Shown here: positions 1-9,490 of the stretch, one piece after another | Layout of the letters: each line of letters begins with the position of its first letter | Position numbering within the stretch: position 1 is the first letter of the stretch | Assembly: GCA_040775045.1 (NCBI GenBank) | Contig: JAXGTH010000001.1 | Coordinates: 15,284-79,283, forward strand | Source of the DNA: B18-G4 sp040775045 | GTDB taxonomy: Bacteria; Bacteroidota; Bacteroidia; Bacteroidales; B18-G4 | Length of the DNA stretch: 64,000 bases | Direction of reading: 5' to 3' | Position numbers and translations under genes: made by a program | The notes under the pieces: generated by a model | What the model was told of the DNA's origin: nothing | What the model saw: the letters and a program-made list of their open reading frames with translations, nothing else | Databases searched by the model: none

Positions 1-2
1 TC

Positions 3-851
3 AACGGTGAAAAGCCCGCGCACAACTATAATGTGACCATGCTGTTGCGGACCATGAAGGATCTCACGGTGAGGTATCCGGTACCCCTGGCAGCCAGAGA
101 CAATGTGATCAGGAGGATGGCCACCATTTCCCGCAAGGTGGAGATCTACCAGGAAAAATACCGCATCAACCTTTTCGACCGCATAAAGCTCTTCCCGCAC
201 GAAAAGCTGACCAGGACCTATTATGTGGGCGATGCCACACAGGACAACATGGGGAACTATATGCTCATGGAAGGCGCCGAACAGCCCTATGTGGTTTTCC
301 TGCCGAGCCTGAGGGGTTATATCTATCCGCGCTATTCGACGGATGTGGACGACTGGCGCGACCATACGATATTCCGTACACCGCTCCAGGACTTTCGCTC
401 GGTGAAGATCGAATTCTTTGAAGAGCCCGAAGAATCGTTCATCGTTGAATCAGACGATGAAGGCCACTTTTCGTTTACCACCCTTTACGACCAGCAGCAA
501 AAACCTTACGACACGCTGCGCATGCTCCAGTTTGTTACGGCCTTCAAGGACATCCGCTTTGAATCCATGCTGAACAACAAGCTCGAACCTGAATATATCG
601 ATTCGATCGCTTCGGGTCCTGTGGCCCATATCATCACCCTCAGGGAAACCGATGGCGATGAGTTTGTGGTAAAGACCTTTCGCAAGGGCGGTATCAGCGA
701 GTTGTACGAGGAGGACGGGGTAGGGCTTGAACCGTTCGATCTCGACAGGCTGTATGCCTTTATCAACGACGGAAAGGACTTCGTGCTGATACAGTATTTT
801 GTTTTCGACAAGGTGCTTCGCAATGCATCTTATCTGCAGAACAGGGAATAG
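3..851 (+). CDS. DUF4340-like protein, 5' end cut by the window edge
   Basis: The reading frame is open to the left edge (no stop before the first internal ATG at 33), so the true start lies outside the window. The visible part is soluble and acidic, with stretches such as YYVGDATQDNMGNYMLMEG and a C-terminal region ending VLRNASYLQNRE. From memory this pattern matches Bacteroidota DUF4340 proteins, which usually begin with a membrane anchor; that part is missing here. In other organisms DUF4340 proteins are linked to gliding-type ABC transport, but no transporter is visible here and the function is unknown. The gene lies 18 bp upstream of a glycosyltransferase on the same strand. Confidence 0.6.
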   Translation, partial: NGEKPAHNYNVTMLLRTMKDLTVRYPVPLAARDNVIRRMATISRKVEIYQEKYRINLFDRIKLFPHEKLTRTYYVGDATQDNMGNYMLMEGAEQPYVVFLPSLRGYIYPRYSTDVDDWRDHTIFRTPLQDFRSVKIEFFEEPEESFIVESDDEGHFSFTTLYDQQQKPYDTLRMLQFVTAFKDIRFESMLNNKLEPEYIDSIASGPVAHIITLRETDGDEFVVKTFRKGGISELYEEDGVGLEPFDLDRLYAFINDGKDFVLIQYFVFDKVLRNASYLQNRE

Positions 852-869
852 CGCACCTTCCCCCCGGGG

Positions 870-2111
870 ATGAACCTTAAAGCTTTGAAACTCCTCATCG
901 TTACACAGTACTACCCGCCGGAGACCGGTGCAGCACAAAACCGGCTGCATGAGCTTGCCATCAGGCTAAAGGCTAACGGGGTCGGGGTGAGCGTGCTAAC
1001 AGCCATGCCCAATTACCCGCAAATGAGGGTTTATGACGGTTACCGTGGCAGGTGCCGCATGAAGGAGGAGATCGACGGGATCACGGTTTACCGCTCCTGG
1101 ATCTTTGCCGGAAGCAGCAGGTCGATCTTCATCCGGCTGCTCAATTATTTTTCTTTGGTGTTTACATCTTTTTTTGCCGGTTGGTTCCGAACAGGCAAAT
1201 GTGACCTCATTATGTGCGAATCGCCTCCGCTTTTTCTGGGTATTTCAGCCTACCTGCTGTCGAAGGTCAAACGGGCCGGATTTGTGTTCAATGTTTCGGA
1301 CCTCTGGCCCGAAAGTGCCGAAAAACTGGGACTAATCAGGTCACGCTTCCTGCTGGGCCTCAGCACCCGGCTCGAAGAGTTTTTGTACCGTAAAGCCCTG
1401 CTTGTGACCGGCCAGACACGGGGCATTGTCGATAACATTTCAGGGCGGTTTCCGGCAAAAAAGGTTTACTGGCTTCCCAACGGGGCCAACCTCCGGCTTT
1501 ACGAACCCGGGCGGATAAGAGGGAACTGGCGTAATGATCATGGTTACAGGGATGAGGATTTCATCATCTTCTATGGCGGTATACTGGGGCATGCCCAGGG
1601 ACTGGAGGTCATCCTCAGGGCGGCCCACAGGCTGAGGGAACATAAGGATATCAGCTTCGTGATCATGGGCAATGGACCCCGGAGGGAATGGCTGATCAAT
1701 GAAAGGGACAGGCTGGCGCTGAAAAATGTAAGTTTCTTCGATACCGTTATAAAATCGAAGGTCCCGGTCATTTTGAATACCATTGATGTTTCAGTGATCC
1801 CCCTCAGGAAACTCGACCTGTTCAGGGGGGCCATCCCTTCGAAGATCTTTGAGAGCCTGGCCATGAAGAAGCCCGTATTGCTCGGCGTGGAAGGTGAAGC
1901 GAAGCAACTCTTTATCGATGACGGGAAATGCGGCCTGGCCTTTGAACCTGAAAACGACCTCGATCTATCGGAAAAGATATTACTTTTATACCGCGACAGG
2001 CAAATGCTTTTGCAGATGGGTGAAAATGCCAGGAGCTACGTGGAGGAGAAATTCGACCGCGACGTCATCACCGACGACTTTTATCAGGTACTTACCAATA
2101 TTGAACGATAA
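870..2111 (+). CDS. Glycosyltransferase family 4 (WbuB-like)
   Basis: This 413-residue protein has the GT-B architecture of family 4 glycosyltransferases. The N-terminus (LLIVTQYYPPETGAAQNR) is the typical WbuB/WcaI-like acceptor-domain start. The C-terminal half carries the nucleotide-sugar site, including YGGILGHAQGLEVILRA and the late segment IPSKIFESLAMKKPVL, where a conserved acidic residue contacts the sugar donor. It probably transfers a sugar to a lipid-linked surface polysaccharide at the cytoplasmic face of the membrane. The following O-antigen ligase-like gene overlaps its 3' end, so the two are likely translated together. Donor and acceptor cannot be read from sequence. Confidence 0.85.
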   Translation: MNLKALKLLIVTQYYPPETGAAQNRLHELAIRLKANGVGVSVLTAMPNYPQMRVYDGYRGRCRMKEEIDGITVYRSWIFAGSSRSIFIRLLNYFSLVFTSFFAGWFRTGKCDLIMCESPPLFLGISAYLLSKVKRAGFVFNVSDLWPESAEKLGLIRSRFLLGLSTRLEEFLYRKALLVTGQTRGIVDNISGRFPAKKVYWLPNGANLRLYEPGRIRGNWRNDHGYRDEDFIIFYGGILGHAQGLEVILRAAHRLREHKDISFVIMGNGPRREWLINERDRLALKNVSFFDTVIKSKVPVILNTIDVSVIPLRKLDLFRGAIPSKIFESLAMKKPVLLGVEGEAKQLFIDDGKCGLAFEPENDLDLSEKILLLYRDRQMLLQMGENARSYVEEKFDRDVITDDFYQVLTNIER

Positions 2112-3375
2112 GATCTTGTTCCTCAGCAATAAATATATCGCCCGGCTTTACCAGTACGAACTGATCGCCCTTGCCTTCCTCCTTCCCATTTACAGGAAAG
2201 TGATCCCTTATGCCATTGCCCTGATCGTGGTCACCTGGTTCCTCGAGGGTGATTTCATGGCAAAGATCAAACGAGTGGTTAATTCAAGGCACAGGCGCTA
2301 CACTCTGCTTTTCGCCTCCCTTTATGTTGTCTATGCCATAGGATTGCTATATACGGAAAACCTGGGTGTCGGGTTTTTTGACCTGGAGGTGAAACTATCG
2401 CTGTTTATTTTCCCTGTGGTGTTCAGCAGTTTACTGCCGGAAGTGTTCACTCCGGTGAGGGCCCGTGGGGTACTCTGGGCATTTGTTTTCGGTGTCTTTG
2501 CTTCGATGCTCCTGTGCTACGGCGTGGCCCTTTCGGATTACATCAAAAGTGGTTCGCTGACGGCTTTCTATTATAACCGGCTTTCGGTGCTTATCCATCC
2601 TTCTTACCTGTCGATGTATACCAGTTTTGCCATCGCCATATTATTATATTTTCTATACAGGGGATTTATTATCGGCCGCATCAGACAGGGACTTGCCATA
2701 TTGCTTGTCATGATGTTCGGGTTTTTTGTGGTCATGCTGAGTTCCAAGGCAGGGATACTGGGCCTTGCATTCATCATCGCCCTATTTGCCGCCTACCTGA
2801 TCCTTGCCGAACGAAAGCCGGTGAAAGGCCTTTTATCCGGTATGGCAATGACTGCCGGATTCCTCATACTACTGATGCTTTTTCCTGCCTCTTCGGCGCG
2901 TTTCGAGCAGACGCGCGACGCCCTGCAGCGGGCCGATGTCGCTGCTGATGAGATCGCCAACAGCTCAGGCGAACGCATCATGATATGGTGGTATTCCTTC
3001 GAGATCACCAACGAACATTTCCTGGGTGGCGTGGGCACCGGCGACGTGAAAGCCAACATGCTTCAGAAGTACCGTGAAAAGGGAATGGCCAATGCCCTGG
3101 CCCTGGAGCTGAATGCCCATAACCAGTACCTGCAGACCATGATCGCGATCGGCGTCATCGGGCTCATCGTGCTGATGCTCTGCCTGGTGCTGCCATTATT
3201 GTACAGCATGGAGCACCGGCATTACCTTTACCTTGCATTCCTCATCCTTGCCGGGTTCAATTTCCTCTTTGAGTCGATGCTCGAAACACAGGCCGGCGTG
3301 GTGTTCTATGCTTTCTTCAACGCTTACCTTTTTGCCATAATAAAAGATCCCGCCTCTGATGAAGCGGGATCATAA
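2101..3375 (+). CDS. O-antigen ligase / Wzy-like polymerase family membrane protein
   Basis: This is a polytopic membrane protein with roughly ten hydrophobic segments. A large loop between late helices contains RIMIWWYSFEITNEHFLGGV and an LNAHNQYLQ motif, which are typical of the Wzy_C/O-antigen ligase family. The His in AHNQYL is a conserved functional residue in the family. The frame stays open far upstream inside the glycosyltransferase gene, so the start must be chosen. TTG at 2101 gives about 424 residues, keeps the first helix and overlaps the previous gene by 11 bp; ATG 2257 would remove the first helix. The last codons form one arm of the terminator for the convergent gdhA gene. Confidence 0.75.
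   Translation: MNDKILFLSNKYIARLYQYELIALAFLLPIYRKVIPYAIALIVVTWFLEGDFMAKIKRVVNSRHRRYTLLFASLYVVYAIGLLYTENLGVGFFDLEVKLSLFIFPVVFSSLLPEVFTPVRARGVLWAFVFGVFASMLLCYGVALSDYIKSGSLTAFYYNRLSVLIHPSYLSMYTSFAIAILLYFLYRGFIIGRIRQGLAILLVMMFGFFVVMLSSKAGILGLAFIIALFAAYLILAERKPVKGLLSGMAMTAGFLILLMLFPASSARFEQTRDALQRADVAADEIANSSGERIMIWWYSFEITNEHFLGGVGTGDVKANMLQKYREKGMANALALELNAHNQYLQTMIAIGVIGLIVLMLCLVLPLLYSMEHRHYLYLAFLILAGFNFLFESMLETQAGVVFYAFFNAYLFAIIKDPASDEAGS
3340..3373 (-). terminator. Rho-independent terminator of gdhA, lying inside the facing gene's coding end
   Basis: The arms GATCCCGC (3346-3353) and GCGGGATC (3364-3371) pair perfectly around a 10-nt loop. Read on the reverse strand, the stem is followed by TTTTATTAT, so it terminates gdhA. 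The stem encodes the last residues (DPASDEAGS) of the O-antigen ligase-like protein. Confidence 0.8.
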
Positions 3376-3393
3376 TAAGATTTAAGGGTACCG

Positions 3394-4749
3394 CTATACG
3401 ACCCCCTGGGCCAGCATGGCGTCGGCAACCTTAACGAAGCCTCCGATATTGGCACCCGTAACATAGTCGATGTAATCGCCTTCCCTTGGTCCGTATTTGA
3501 GACAGGTGGCGTGGATATCCTTCATGATCTGGTGGAGCCTGGCGTCGACCTCTTCCCTTGTCCAGGAAAGGCGCAGTGAGTTCTGGCTCATTTCAAGACC
3601 TGAGGTGGCAACGCCGCCTGCATTGGCAGCCTTGCCCGGGCCGTACATGATCTTGGCATTCTGGTAAACCTCGATGGCTTCCGGTGTGGAAGGCATGTTG
3701 GCGCCTTCAGAAACCAGGATACAGCCGTTGGCGATCAGGGTCTTGGCATCATCCTCGTCGACCTCGTTCTGGGTGGCAGCGGGAAGGGCTACGTCGCACT
3801 TGATGCCCCAGGGGCGCTTGCCTTCATAGTATTCGCAGCCGTATTTGTCGGCGTATTCCTTGATGCGCCCGCGTTTCACATTCTTCAGGTTCATCACGTA
3901 TGCCAGCTTTTCGGCATCGATACCATTGGGATCGTAAATGAAACCTGATGAATCGGAAAGGGTCACGACCTTTGCCCCGAATTGTGTTGCCTTTTCGGTG
4001 GCATATTGGGCAACATTTCCTGATCCGGAAACCGTACAGATCTTGCCTTTCAGACTGTCGCCACGCATTTTAAGCATTTCCTCGGCAAAATATACCTGCC
4101 CGTAGCCCGTAGCTTCAGGCCGAATAAGGCTTCCGCCCCATTCGCGCCCCTTGCCGGTAAGCACGCCGGTAAATTCATTCTTCAGCCTTTTGTACTGGCC
4201 GAAAAGATATCCAATTTCCCTGCCACCAACACCGATATCACCGGCCGGAACATCCGTATTCGGGCCTATATGCCTGAAAAGTTCCGTCATGAAACTCTGG
4301 CAGAAAGCCATTACTTCATTGTCTGATTTCCCCTTGGGGTCGAAATCGGAACCACCTTTACCACCGCCCATGGGCAGCGTAGTCAGGCTGTTCTTGAACA
4401 CCTGCTCATAGGCCAGGAATTTGAGCACGCCCAGGTTCACGGTGGGGTGAAAACGAAGGCCACCCTTATAAGGCCCGATGGCGCTGTTCATCTCGATTCT
4501 GTAGCCTTTGTTGATCTGGACCTCACCCTTGTCGTCCTTCCATGGTACCCTGAACAAGATCACCCTTTCAGGTTCGGCCAACCTTTCAAGGATCTTAGCA
4601 GCCTTGTATTTCGGGTTTTCTTCCACGTAGGGGATGATGGAGGTGACCACCTCCTCAACGGCCTGGTGAAATTCAACTTCGCCGGGGTTCCTGGCTATGA
4701 TCTTGGCCATGAACTCCTTAACTAATGGCTCATACGCGTTGTTTGTCAT
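3394..4749 (-). CDS. gdhA: NADP-type glutamate dehydrogenase
   Basis: This 451-residue enzyme interconverts 2-oxoglutarate plus ammonium and glutamate using NAD(P)H, in the cytoplasm. The family core is intact: KGGLRFHPTVNLGVLKFLA, the catalytic-lysine glycine-rich segment PMGGGKGGSDFDPKGKSD, PAGDIGVGGREIGYLFG and the nucleotide-binding VSGSGNVAQYA. Length and motifs match the hexameric bacterial enzyme. NADP preference is inferred from family similarity. It is transcribed away from the receiver/PEP-binding gene at 4921 across a 171-bp AT-rich divergent region, and ends at a clear terminator. It may consume the NADPH made by the transhydrogenase-type complexes downstream. Confidence 0.95.
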   Translation of the reverse strand: MTNNAYEPLVKEFMAKIIARNPGEVEFHQAVEEVVTSIIPYVEENPKYKAAKILERLAEPERVILFRVPWKDDKGEVQINKGYRIEMNSAIGPYKGGLRFHPTVNLGVLKFLAYEQVFKNSLTTLPMGGGKGGSDFDPKGKSDNEVMAFCQSFMTELFRHIGPNTDVPAGDIGVGGREIGYLFGQYKRLKNEFTGVLTGKGREWGGSLIRPEATGYGQVYFAEEMLKMRGDSLKGKICTVSGSGNVAQYATEKATQFGAKVVTLSDSSGFIYDPNGIDAEKLAYVMNLKNVKRGRIKEYADKYGCEYYEGKRPWGIKCDVALPAATQNEVDEDDAKTLIANGCILVSEGANMPSTPEAIEVYQNAKIMYGPGKAANAGGVATSGLEMSQNSLRLSWTREEVDARLHQIMKDIHATCLKYGPREGDYIDYVTGANIGGFVKVADAMLAQGVV

Positions 4750-4899
4750 AACTTAACGATGTGTTTGGTTGTCGAAAAATTGATTTTTGTGAAAATGATC
4801 ACAATATTACTTAAAAAAAAACAAGTAAAGCAAGAAACACATATTATTTTGATTCTAAATAACATTGTACCTTAACACCTTCCATTCACAGGGAATTCG

Positions 4900-4907
4900 T
4901 AACTTTA
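4900..4907 (+). promoter_or_regulatory. Candidate -7 box before the 1158-residue receiver/PEP-binding gene
   Basis: TAACTTTA at 4900-4907 fits the Bacteroidota -7 consensus TAnnTTTG except for its last base, 13 nt before the ATG at 4921. No TTTG box sits at the ideal distance upstream, so support is weak. Confidence 0.35.
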
Positions 4908-4920
4908 CGACAGGATAAAC

Positions 4921-7900
4921 ATGACCTATCAGAAGCCCATGGAAGAGCACAGCAAGCAGGATAAAGATCTTAAAAGACTACAGGCCGAAGCCCACGAACG
5001 GCTCAAGGAACTGGCCGCCATCAACCAGACCACACAGATCCTAACAGAAGGGAAAAGCATAGAAGAAACTCTTGGCAAACTGGTCGATATCCTTCCTCCT
5101 GCATGGCAGTACCCTGAATATACTGCTTCGCGGATCACTTTTGGCGACCTGGAATTTACCAGCCGGAATTTTGTACCCACCAGCTGGGTGCAGAAGCAGT
5201 CGTTCGAAACCATCGACGGCATCAAGGGGAACATCGAGGTCTATTACCTGCGTGAGTTCCCCGAACTTGACGAAGGCCCTTTCATGAAGGAAGAAAGGCA
5301 CCTGATCAACAACCTGGCGGGGCTGATCACAGGCTACCTGAACAGCATCAAGGGCAAGAGCCTGCTCAGCAAGGAGCGCGACCGTATCCTCGAGGGCAAT
5401 ACCCGCAAATCGGTAACAACGCCTCTGGTCCACAGCAGGCAGCTGCTTCAGAAATTTCTCAACAAGAGTAATTACGACCGTGACATATACCACGACCTGA
5501 TGCCTTTCAAGGTGAAGGAGATCCTGCTGGTGGCCACCCTGTACGATGCCTACAGCATCGAAAAGGAAGGCCGGTTCTCCGAACACGTCCTGGGAGAATA
5601 TCACCAGCTGAACCTGACTTCCGTCCCCAGGATCACCGGGGTTTCCAATGAACAGGAAGCCATGGAGCAATTGCGGACAAGGCATTTCGACCTGGTGATC
5701 CTCATGATGGGAGCCGACAAGAAATCGCCCATGGCCCTGAGCTGCCAGATCAAGAACGAATATCCCTATATACCCGTCTTCCTGTTGCTCAACAACAACA
5801 GCGACATCGAATACGTGATGAAACGCAAGGCGTCCACGCAACATATCGATAAGGTCTTCGTCTGGAACGGCGAGTCGAAGGTGTTCTTTGCCATGATCAA
5901 GCACGTGGAGGACAAGATCAATGCAGAGAACGACACCAGCGTAGGAATGGTCAGGGTGATCCTCCTGGTTGAGGATTCGCCCCAGTACTACTCCCGGTAC
6001 CTGCCCATGCTCTATAATATCGTGCTCGAACAGACCAAAAGGATCATCGACGATGTAAGTACGGACGAACTTTACAAGGTACTGAAACTCAGGGCCAGGC
6101 CTAAGATACTGCTGGCTTCAACCTTTGAGGAGGCCAAAGAGGTGATCGACAATTACAGGGATTACCTGCTCTGTCTTATCACCGACGTTAAGTTCCCGAG
6201 GAATGGGGAAGAGGACGAGGATGCTGGCCTCGAACTGGTGAAATATGCCCGCAAAGCCATTAAGGACCTTCCCACGATCATACAATCCTCCGATGAGTCG
6301 GTGCTCGAGAAAACTTACAAGCTGAAAGCGACTTTCATCAACAAGAACTCGGAAACCCTGTCGCAGGATTTCAGGAGTTTTATCACGCACTACCTGGGAT
6401 TCGGGAATTTCGTCTACAGGAACGAGAAGGGCAAGATCTTCGGGGTGGCCAGGTCGCTGAAGGAATTTGAAAAACAGTTGCAGACCATCCCTGATGAGTC
6501 GCTGCTGCATCATGCCAAAAAAGACCATTTTTCACTGTGGCTCATGGCAAGGGGTGAAGTGCAGGCTGCAAAGATCCTCAATCCGCATAAGGTAAGTGAT
6601 TTCAGCAGCCCGCAGAAGGTACGCGAATACATGCTTGAGATCATCACGAAATTCAGGAACGAGCAGGACAGGGGCAAGATCATTCCTTTCGACAAATCAG
6701 CCATCTCCGACGAATCCAATATCGTTTCCCTCATGGAAGGATCACTCGGGGGGAAGGGCCGTGGCATCGCTTTTATCAACACGCTGATCTACAATTATGA
6801 GTTCAGCCAGTATGTGCCCGATATCCATGTTAAAGCGCCCAAAACCCTGCTGGTCGGCACGGAGGAGTTTGAATATTTCATGGGGCGCAACAAGCTTTAC
6901 GATCTGGTGCTCAACGAGATGGATTATACCGTTGTCAAGAAGGAGTTTCTCAGGGCACCCCTCACCGATACCCTGGTGAAAAGGCTGAAGATCGTTCTGG
7001 AAGATATCCGTAAACCCCTGGCGATTCGATCGTCGGGGTTGTTCGAGGATTCCCTCGTACAACCCTTTGCCGGGATTTTCGAGACCTACATCCTGCCCAA
7101 CAGTCATCCTGACCCCAGGGTTCGGCTTGAGCAGGTGATGGACGCGATCAGGCTTGTTTATGCGAGCGTATATTCCGAAACGGCCAGGGGTTATGTCAAG
7201 GCCATAAACTATAAGATCGAGGAGGAAAAGATGGCCGTTGTGATCCAGGAAGTGGTAGGCAATCATTACGGGCGTTATTTTTACCCTCATATCAGCGGGG
7301 TGGCCCAATCTTATAATTATTACCCGGTTTCGCACATGCAGCCCGAGGAAGGCTTCGTGGTGGCAGCGATAGGCCTTGGCAAATACGTGGTGGAAGGGGA
7401 GAAGGCATACCGTTTCTCTCCGAAGTATCCCGAGATCGATATCAACAGTCCCAAGGACCAGTTCAAGAATTCGCAGGTACAGTTCTTTGCCGTGGATATG
7501 GAGAAGACCGAGCCAAACCTGCTCGAAGGCGATACGGCAGGCCTTGCCAGGCTCGACATCGATGATGCCGAGCAACACGGTACCTTGAAACATTGTGCAT
7601 CGGTATTCAACCCGGACAACAACCAGATCATCCCGGGGCTGACGCATCAGGGCCCGCGCATCGTTAATTTTGCCAATATCCTCAAGTACGGGTATATCCC
7701 GCTGGCAAAGACCATAGAGGTGGTGCTTGATGTGGTGAAGGAAGCACTCGGGTCACCGGTGGAGATCGAATTTGCCATCGACCTGAACAAGGACAGGAGC
7801 GGTCTGGCATCTTTCTATCTGCTGCAAATAAAGCCTTTGCTCGGGAGTGCTTCCGATTACAATGTGAACCTCGACAAGATCAAAAAGGACCATATCCTCC

Positions 7901-8397
7901 TGTTTTCGGAAAAGGGCATGGGCAATGGTATCATCGAGGACATCAGTGATGTGGTCTATGTCAATCCCCAGGCCTTCGACAAATCGAAGACGGAACAGAT
8001 CGCGAAGGAAGTGGATAAGATCAATACAGCCCTGGTGGCCGAAAACAGGAAATATGTCCTGATCGGTCCCGGGCGTTGGGGTACCCGCGACCGGTGGATC
8101 GGCATTCCCGTTGCATGGCCGCAGATCTCCAATGCCGGTGTGATCATCGAGACCAGCCTGGAGGATTTCCCGCTCGATGCCTCATCGGGCTCACATTTTT
8201 TCCATAACGTGACCTCCATGAATGTGGGATATTTCACGGTGCAGCCCGAATTCTCGAAAAGTTATATCCGTTATGAAATGCTGGAAAAGCAAGAACTTGT
8301 CGGGGAAACTGCATTTGTAAGGCATGTGCGCTTCCCGAAACCCCTCAAGGTGAGGATGGACGGTAAGAAACGTATTTCGGTGATCACCACGGAATAG
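4921..8397 (+). CDS. GAF-like / receiver / PEP-pyruvate-binding domain fusion protein
   Basis: This 1158-residue protein has four visible parts. Residues about 1-165 are a coiled segment and a GAF-like domain of the kind seen in sensor kinases. Residues about 190-330 are a degenerate receiver-like domain. Residues about 343-500 are a receiver with its acidic pair (E351, D352), candidate phosphoacceptor D422 (LITDVKFP) and conserved K475, with a roughly 25-residue insertion. From about 600 to the end is a PEP synthase N-terminal type ATP-grasp region: GSLGGKGRG with K612, then LAIRSSGLFEDS and QPFAGIFETYI. The phosphohistidine swivel domain and the C-terminal PEP/pyruvate barrel of true PEP synthase are absent. 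The end has a distinctive GPGRWGTRDRWIGIPVAWPQ segment. A shorter paralogue is at 20320. Its role as a nucleotide-using signalling protein is an inference. Confidence 0.75.
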   Translation: MTYQKPMEEHSKQDKDLKRLQAEAHERLKELAAINQTTQILTEGKSIEETLGKLVDILPPAWQYPEYTASRITFGDLEFTSRNFVPTSWVQKQSFETIDGIKGNIEVYYLREFPELDEGPFMKEERHLINNLAGLITGYLNSIKGKSLLSKERDRILEGNTRKSVTTPLVHSRQLLQKFLNKSNYDRDIYHDLMPFKVKEILLVATLYDAYSIEKEGRFSEHVLGEYHQLNLTSVPRITGVSNEQEAMEQLRTRHFDLVILMMGADKKSPMALSCQIKNEYPYIPVFLLLNNNSDIEYVMKRKASTQHIDKVFVWNGESKVFFAMIKHVEDKINAENDTSVGMVRVILLVEDSPQYYSRYLPMLYNIVLEQTKRIIDDVSTDELYKVLKLRARPKILLASTFEEAKEVIDNYRDYLLCLITDVKFPRNGEEDEDAGLELVKYARKAIKDLPTIIQSSDESVLEKTYKLKATFINKNSETLSQDFRSFITHYLGFGNFVYRNEKGKIFGVARSLKEFEKQLQTIPDESLLHHAKKDHFSLWLMARGEVQAAKILNPHKVSDFSSPQKVREYMLEIITKFRNEQDRGKIIPFDKSAISDESNIVSLMEGSLGGKGRGIAFINTLIYNYEFSQYVPDIHVKAPKTLLVGTEEFEYFMGRNKLYDLVLNEMDYTVVKKEFLRAPLTDTLVKRLKIVLEDIRKPLAIRSSGLFEDSLVQPFAGIFETYILPNSHPDPRVRLEQVMDAIRLVYASVYSETARGYVKAINYKIEEEKMAVVIQEVVGNHYGRYFYPHISGVAQSYNYYPVSHMQPEEGFVVAAIGLGKYVVEGEKAYRFSPKYPEIDINSPKDQFKNSQVQFFAVDMEKTEPNLLEGDTAGLARLDIDDAEQHGTLKHCASVFNPDNNQIIPGLTHQGPRIVNFANILKYGYIPLAKTIEVVLDVVKEALGSPVEIEFAIDLNKDRSGLASFYLLQIKPLLGSASDYNVNLDKIKKDHILLFSEKGMGNGIIEDISDVVYVNPQAFDKSKTEQIAKEVDKINTALVAENRKYVLIGPGRWGTRDRWIGIPVAWPQISNAGVIIETSLEDFPLDASSGSHFFHNVTSMNVGYFTVQPEFSKSYIRYEMLEKQELVGETAFVRHVRFPKPLKVRMDGKKRISVITTE

Positions 8398-8600
8398 ATG
8401 CGTCATTTATTTAAAACAAATTTAAATAGATAACCTGGATGTAGGATAATTGTTTGTAACTCAAATCCTAAGATGCCCTATGCCAGGAAAACGCTAAAGT
8501 TAGTGCCGAAACCCCGATGAATTTAATAGGTGGGCTGCGGTAATTTTTTTATCATTGTGTTATAAATTAACGGAACCGTAACAATATTAAAATCAAAAAC

Positions 8601-9464
8601 ATGAGCTACGAACTGATCTCTCTCAAACTTAAATGTCCTGTTTGCGGGAAATCGCTGATGGATAGTGAACACCTGGTGGACAACGAACCCAGCATTTACC
8701 TGAATGTAAAAATGGCAGGGAAAAGCGGTGAGATACGCCTGAGTTCGATCTATGGCAGTTATAATTACACGACCAATATCGAGATGCCGAAGGGTGAGGT
8801 GGCAGAATTTTACTGCCCGCACTGCAGCGCAGAGATTACCTCGGATGTCGAGTGCCTGAGTTGCAGGGCCCCCATGGTACCTTTTTACCTGGATATGGGT
8901 GGGAAGGTGACCATCTGCTCGAGGAGCGGATGCAAGAACCACTTCGTCGAGTTCGAAGATCTCTCCGTGGCCCTCAGGAAATTATACCAGGAATACGGGC
9001 TTGCCGGAAAAGACAGTTTCAGGCCCGACAGGGACAGGGTCAGGGCGGAACAACCCGTTGATGAGGAAAAGGAGATCCTTGAATCGGGCACTTATCTGAA
9101 TTCCTATTGCCCGCATTGCCACAAGAGCCTGATCGAGGAAAATATGCTGAAGCTGAAAATACACAACGGGGAGGAGGGTTTCCTTTTATTAAGCCCGTAC
9201 CTCAATGTATTCACCAGCAAGTCGACCATCTTTCTCGAAGAGGACAAGGCATTAAAGGATGTGCGTTGCTGGCATTGTGGAAAAAGCCTTATCCCTGAAC
9301 AAAAGTCATGTGGCAAATGTGGTTCCGATGTCGTCAAGATAGAGGTCAGTGCCCGCACCAAACTGATCGATTTTTATATCTGTACCAAAAAGGGTTGCCG
9401 CTGGCACGGGCTCAGCGACGATGATTATTACGATATCCGTTTGCAGGACAGCCTTGAATGGTGA
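8601..9464 (+). CDS. Tandem zinc-ribbon protein of unknown function
   Basis: This 287-residue protein consists of two copies of a cysteine-rich module. Copy 1 (about residues 8-120) has CPVCGKSL, CPHC, CLSC and a late CSRSGCKNH. Copy 2 (about 160-280) has YCPHCHKSL, CWHCGKSL, CGKCG and CTKKGCRWHGLSD. The spacing suggests several Zn or Fe knuckles per module. A third copy is fused to the N-terminus of the NfnB-like protein at 10334. Only 26 bp separate this gene from the NfnA-like gene, so the three likely form an operon and this protein probably belongs to that complex. No enzyme motif is visible and the function is not known. Confidence 0.65.
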   Translation: MSYELISLKLKCPVCGKSLMDSEHLVDNEPSIYLNVKMAGKSGEIRLSSIYGSYNYTTNIEMPKGEVAEFYCPHCSAEITSDVECLSCRAPMVPFYLDMGGKVTICSRSGCKNHFVEFEDLSVALRKLYQEYGLAGKDSFRPDRDRVRAEQPVDEEKEILESGTYLNSYCPHCHKSLIEENMLKLKIHNGEEGFLLLSPYLNVFTSKSTIFLEEDKALKDVRCWHCGKSLIPEQKSCGKCGSDVVKIEVSARTKLIDFYICTKKGCRWHGLSDDDYYDIRLQDSLEW

Positions 9465-9490
9465 GCATGGTATAACGAAATCTTGTTCTT

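Noticed and set aside
4921..8397. Complete PEP synthase or pyruvate phosphate dikinase
   Set aside because: The phosphohistidine swivel domain and the PEP/pyruvate barrel are missing; the rest is receiver-like.
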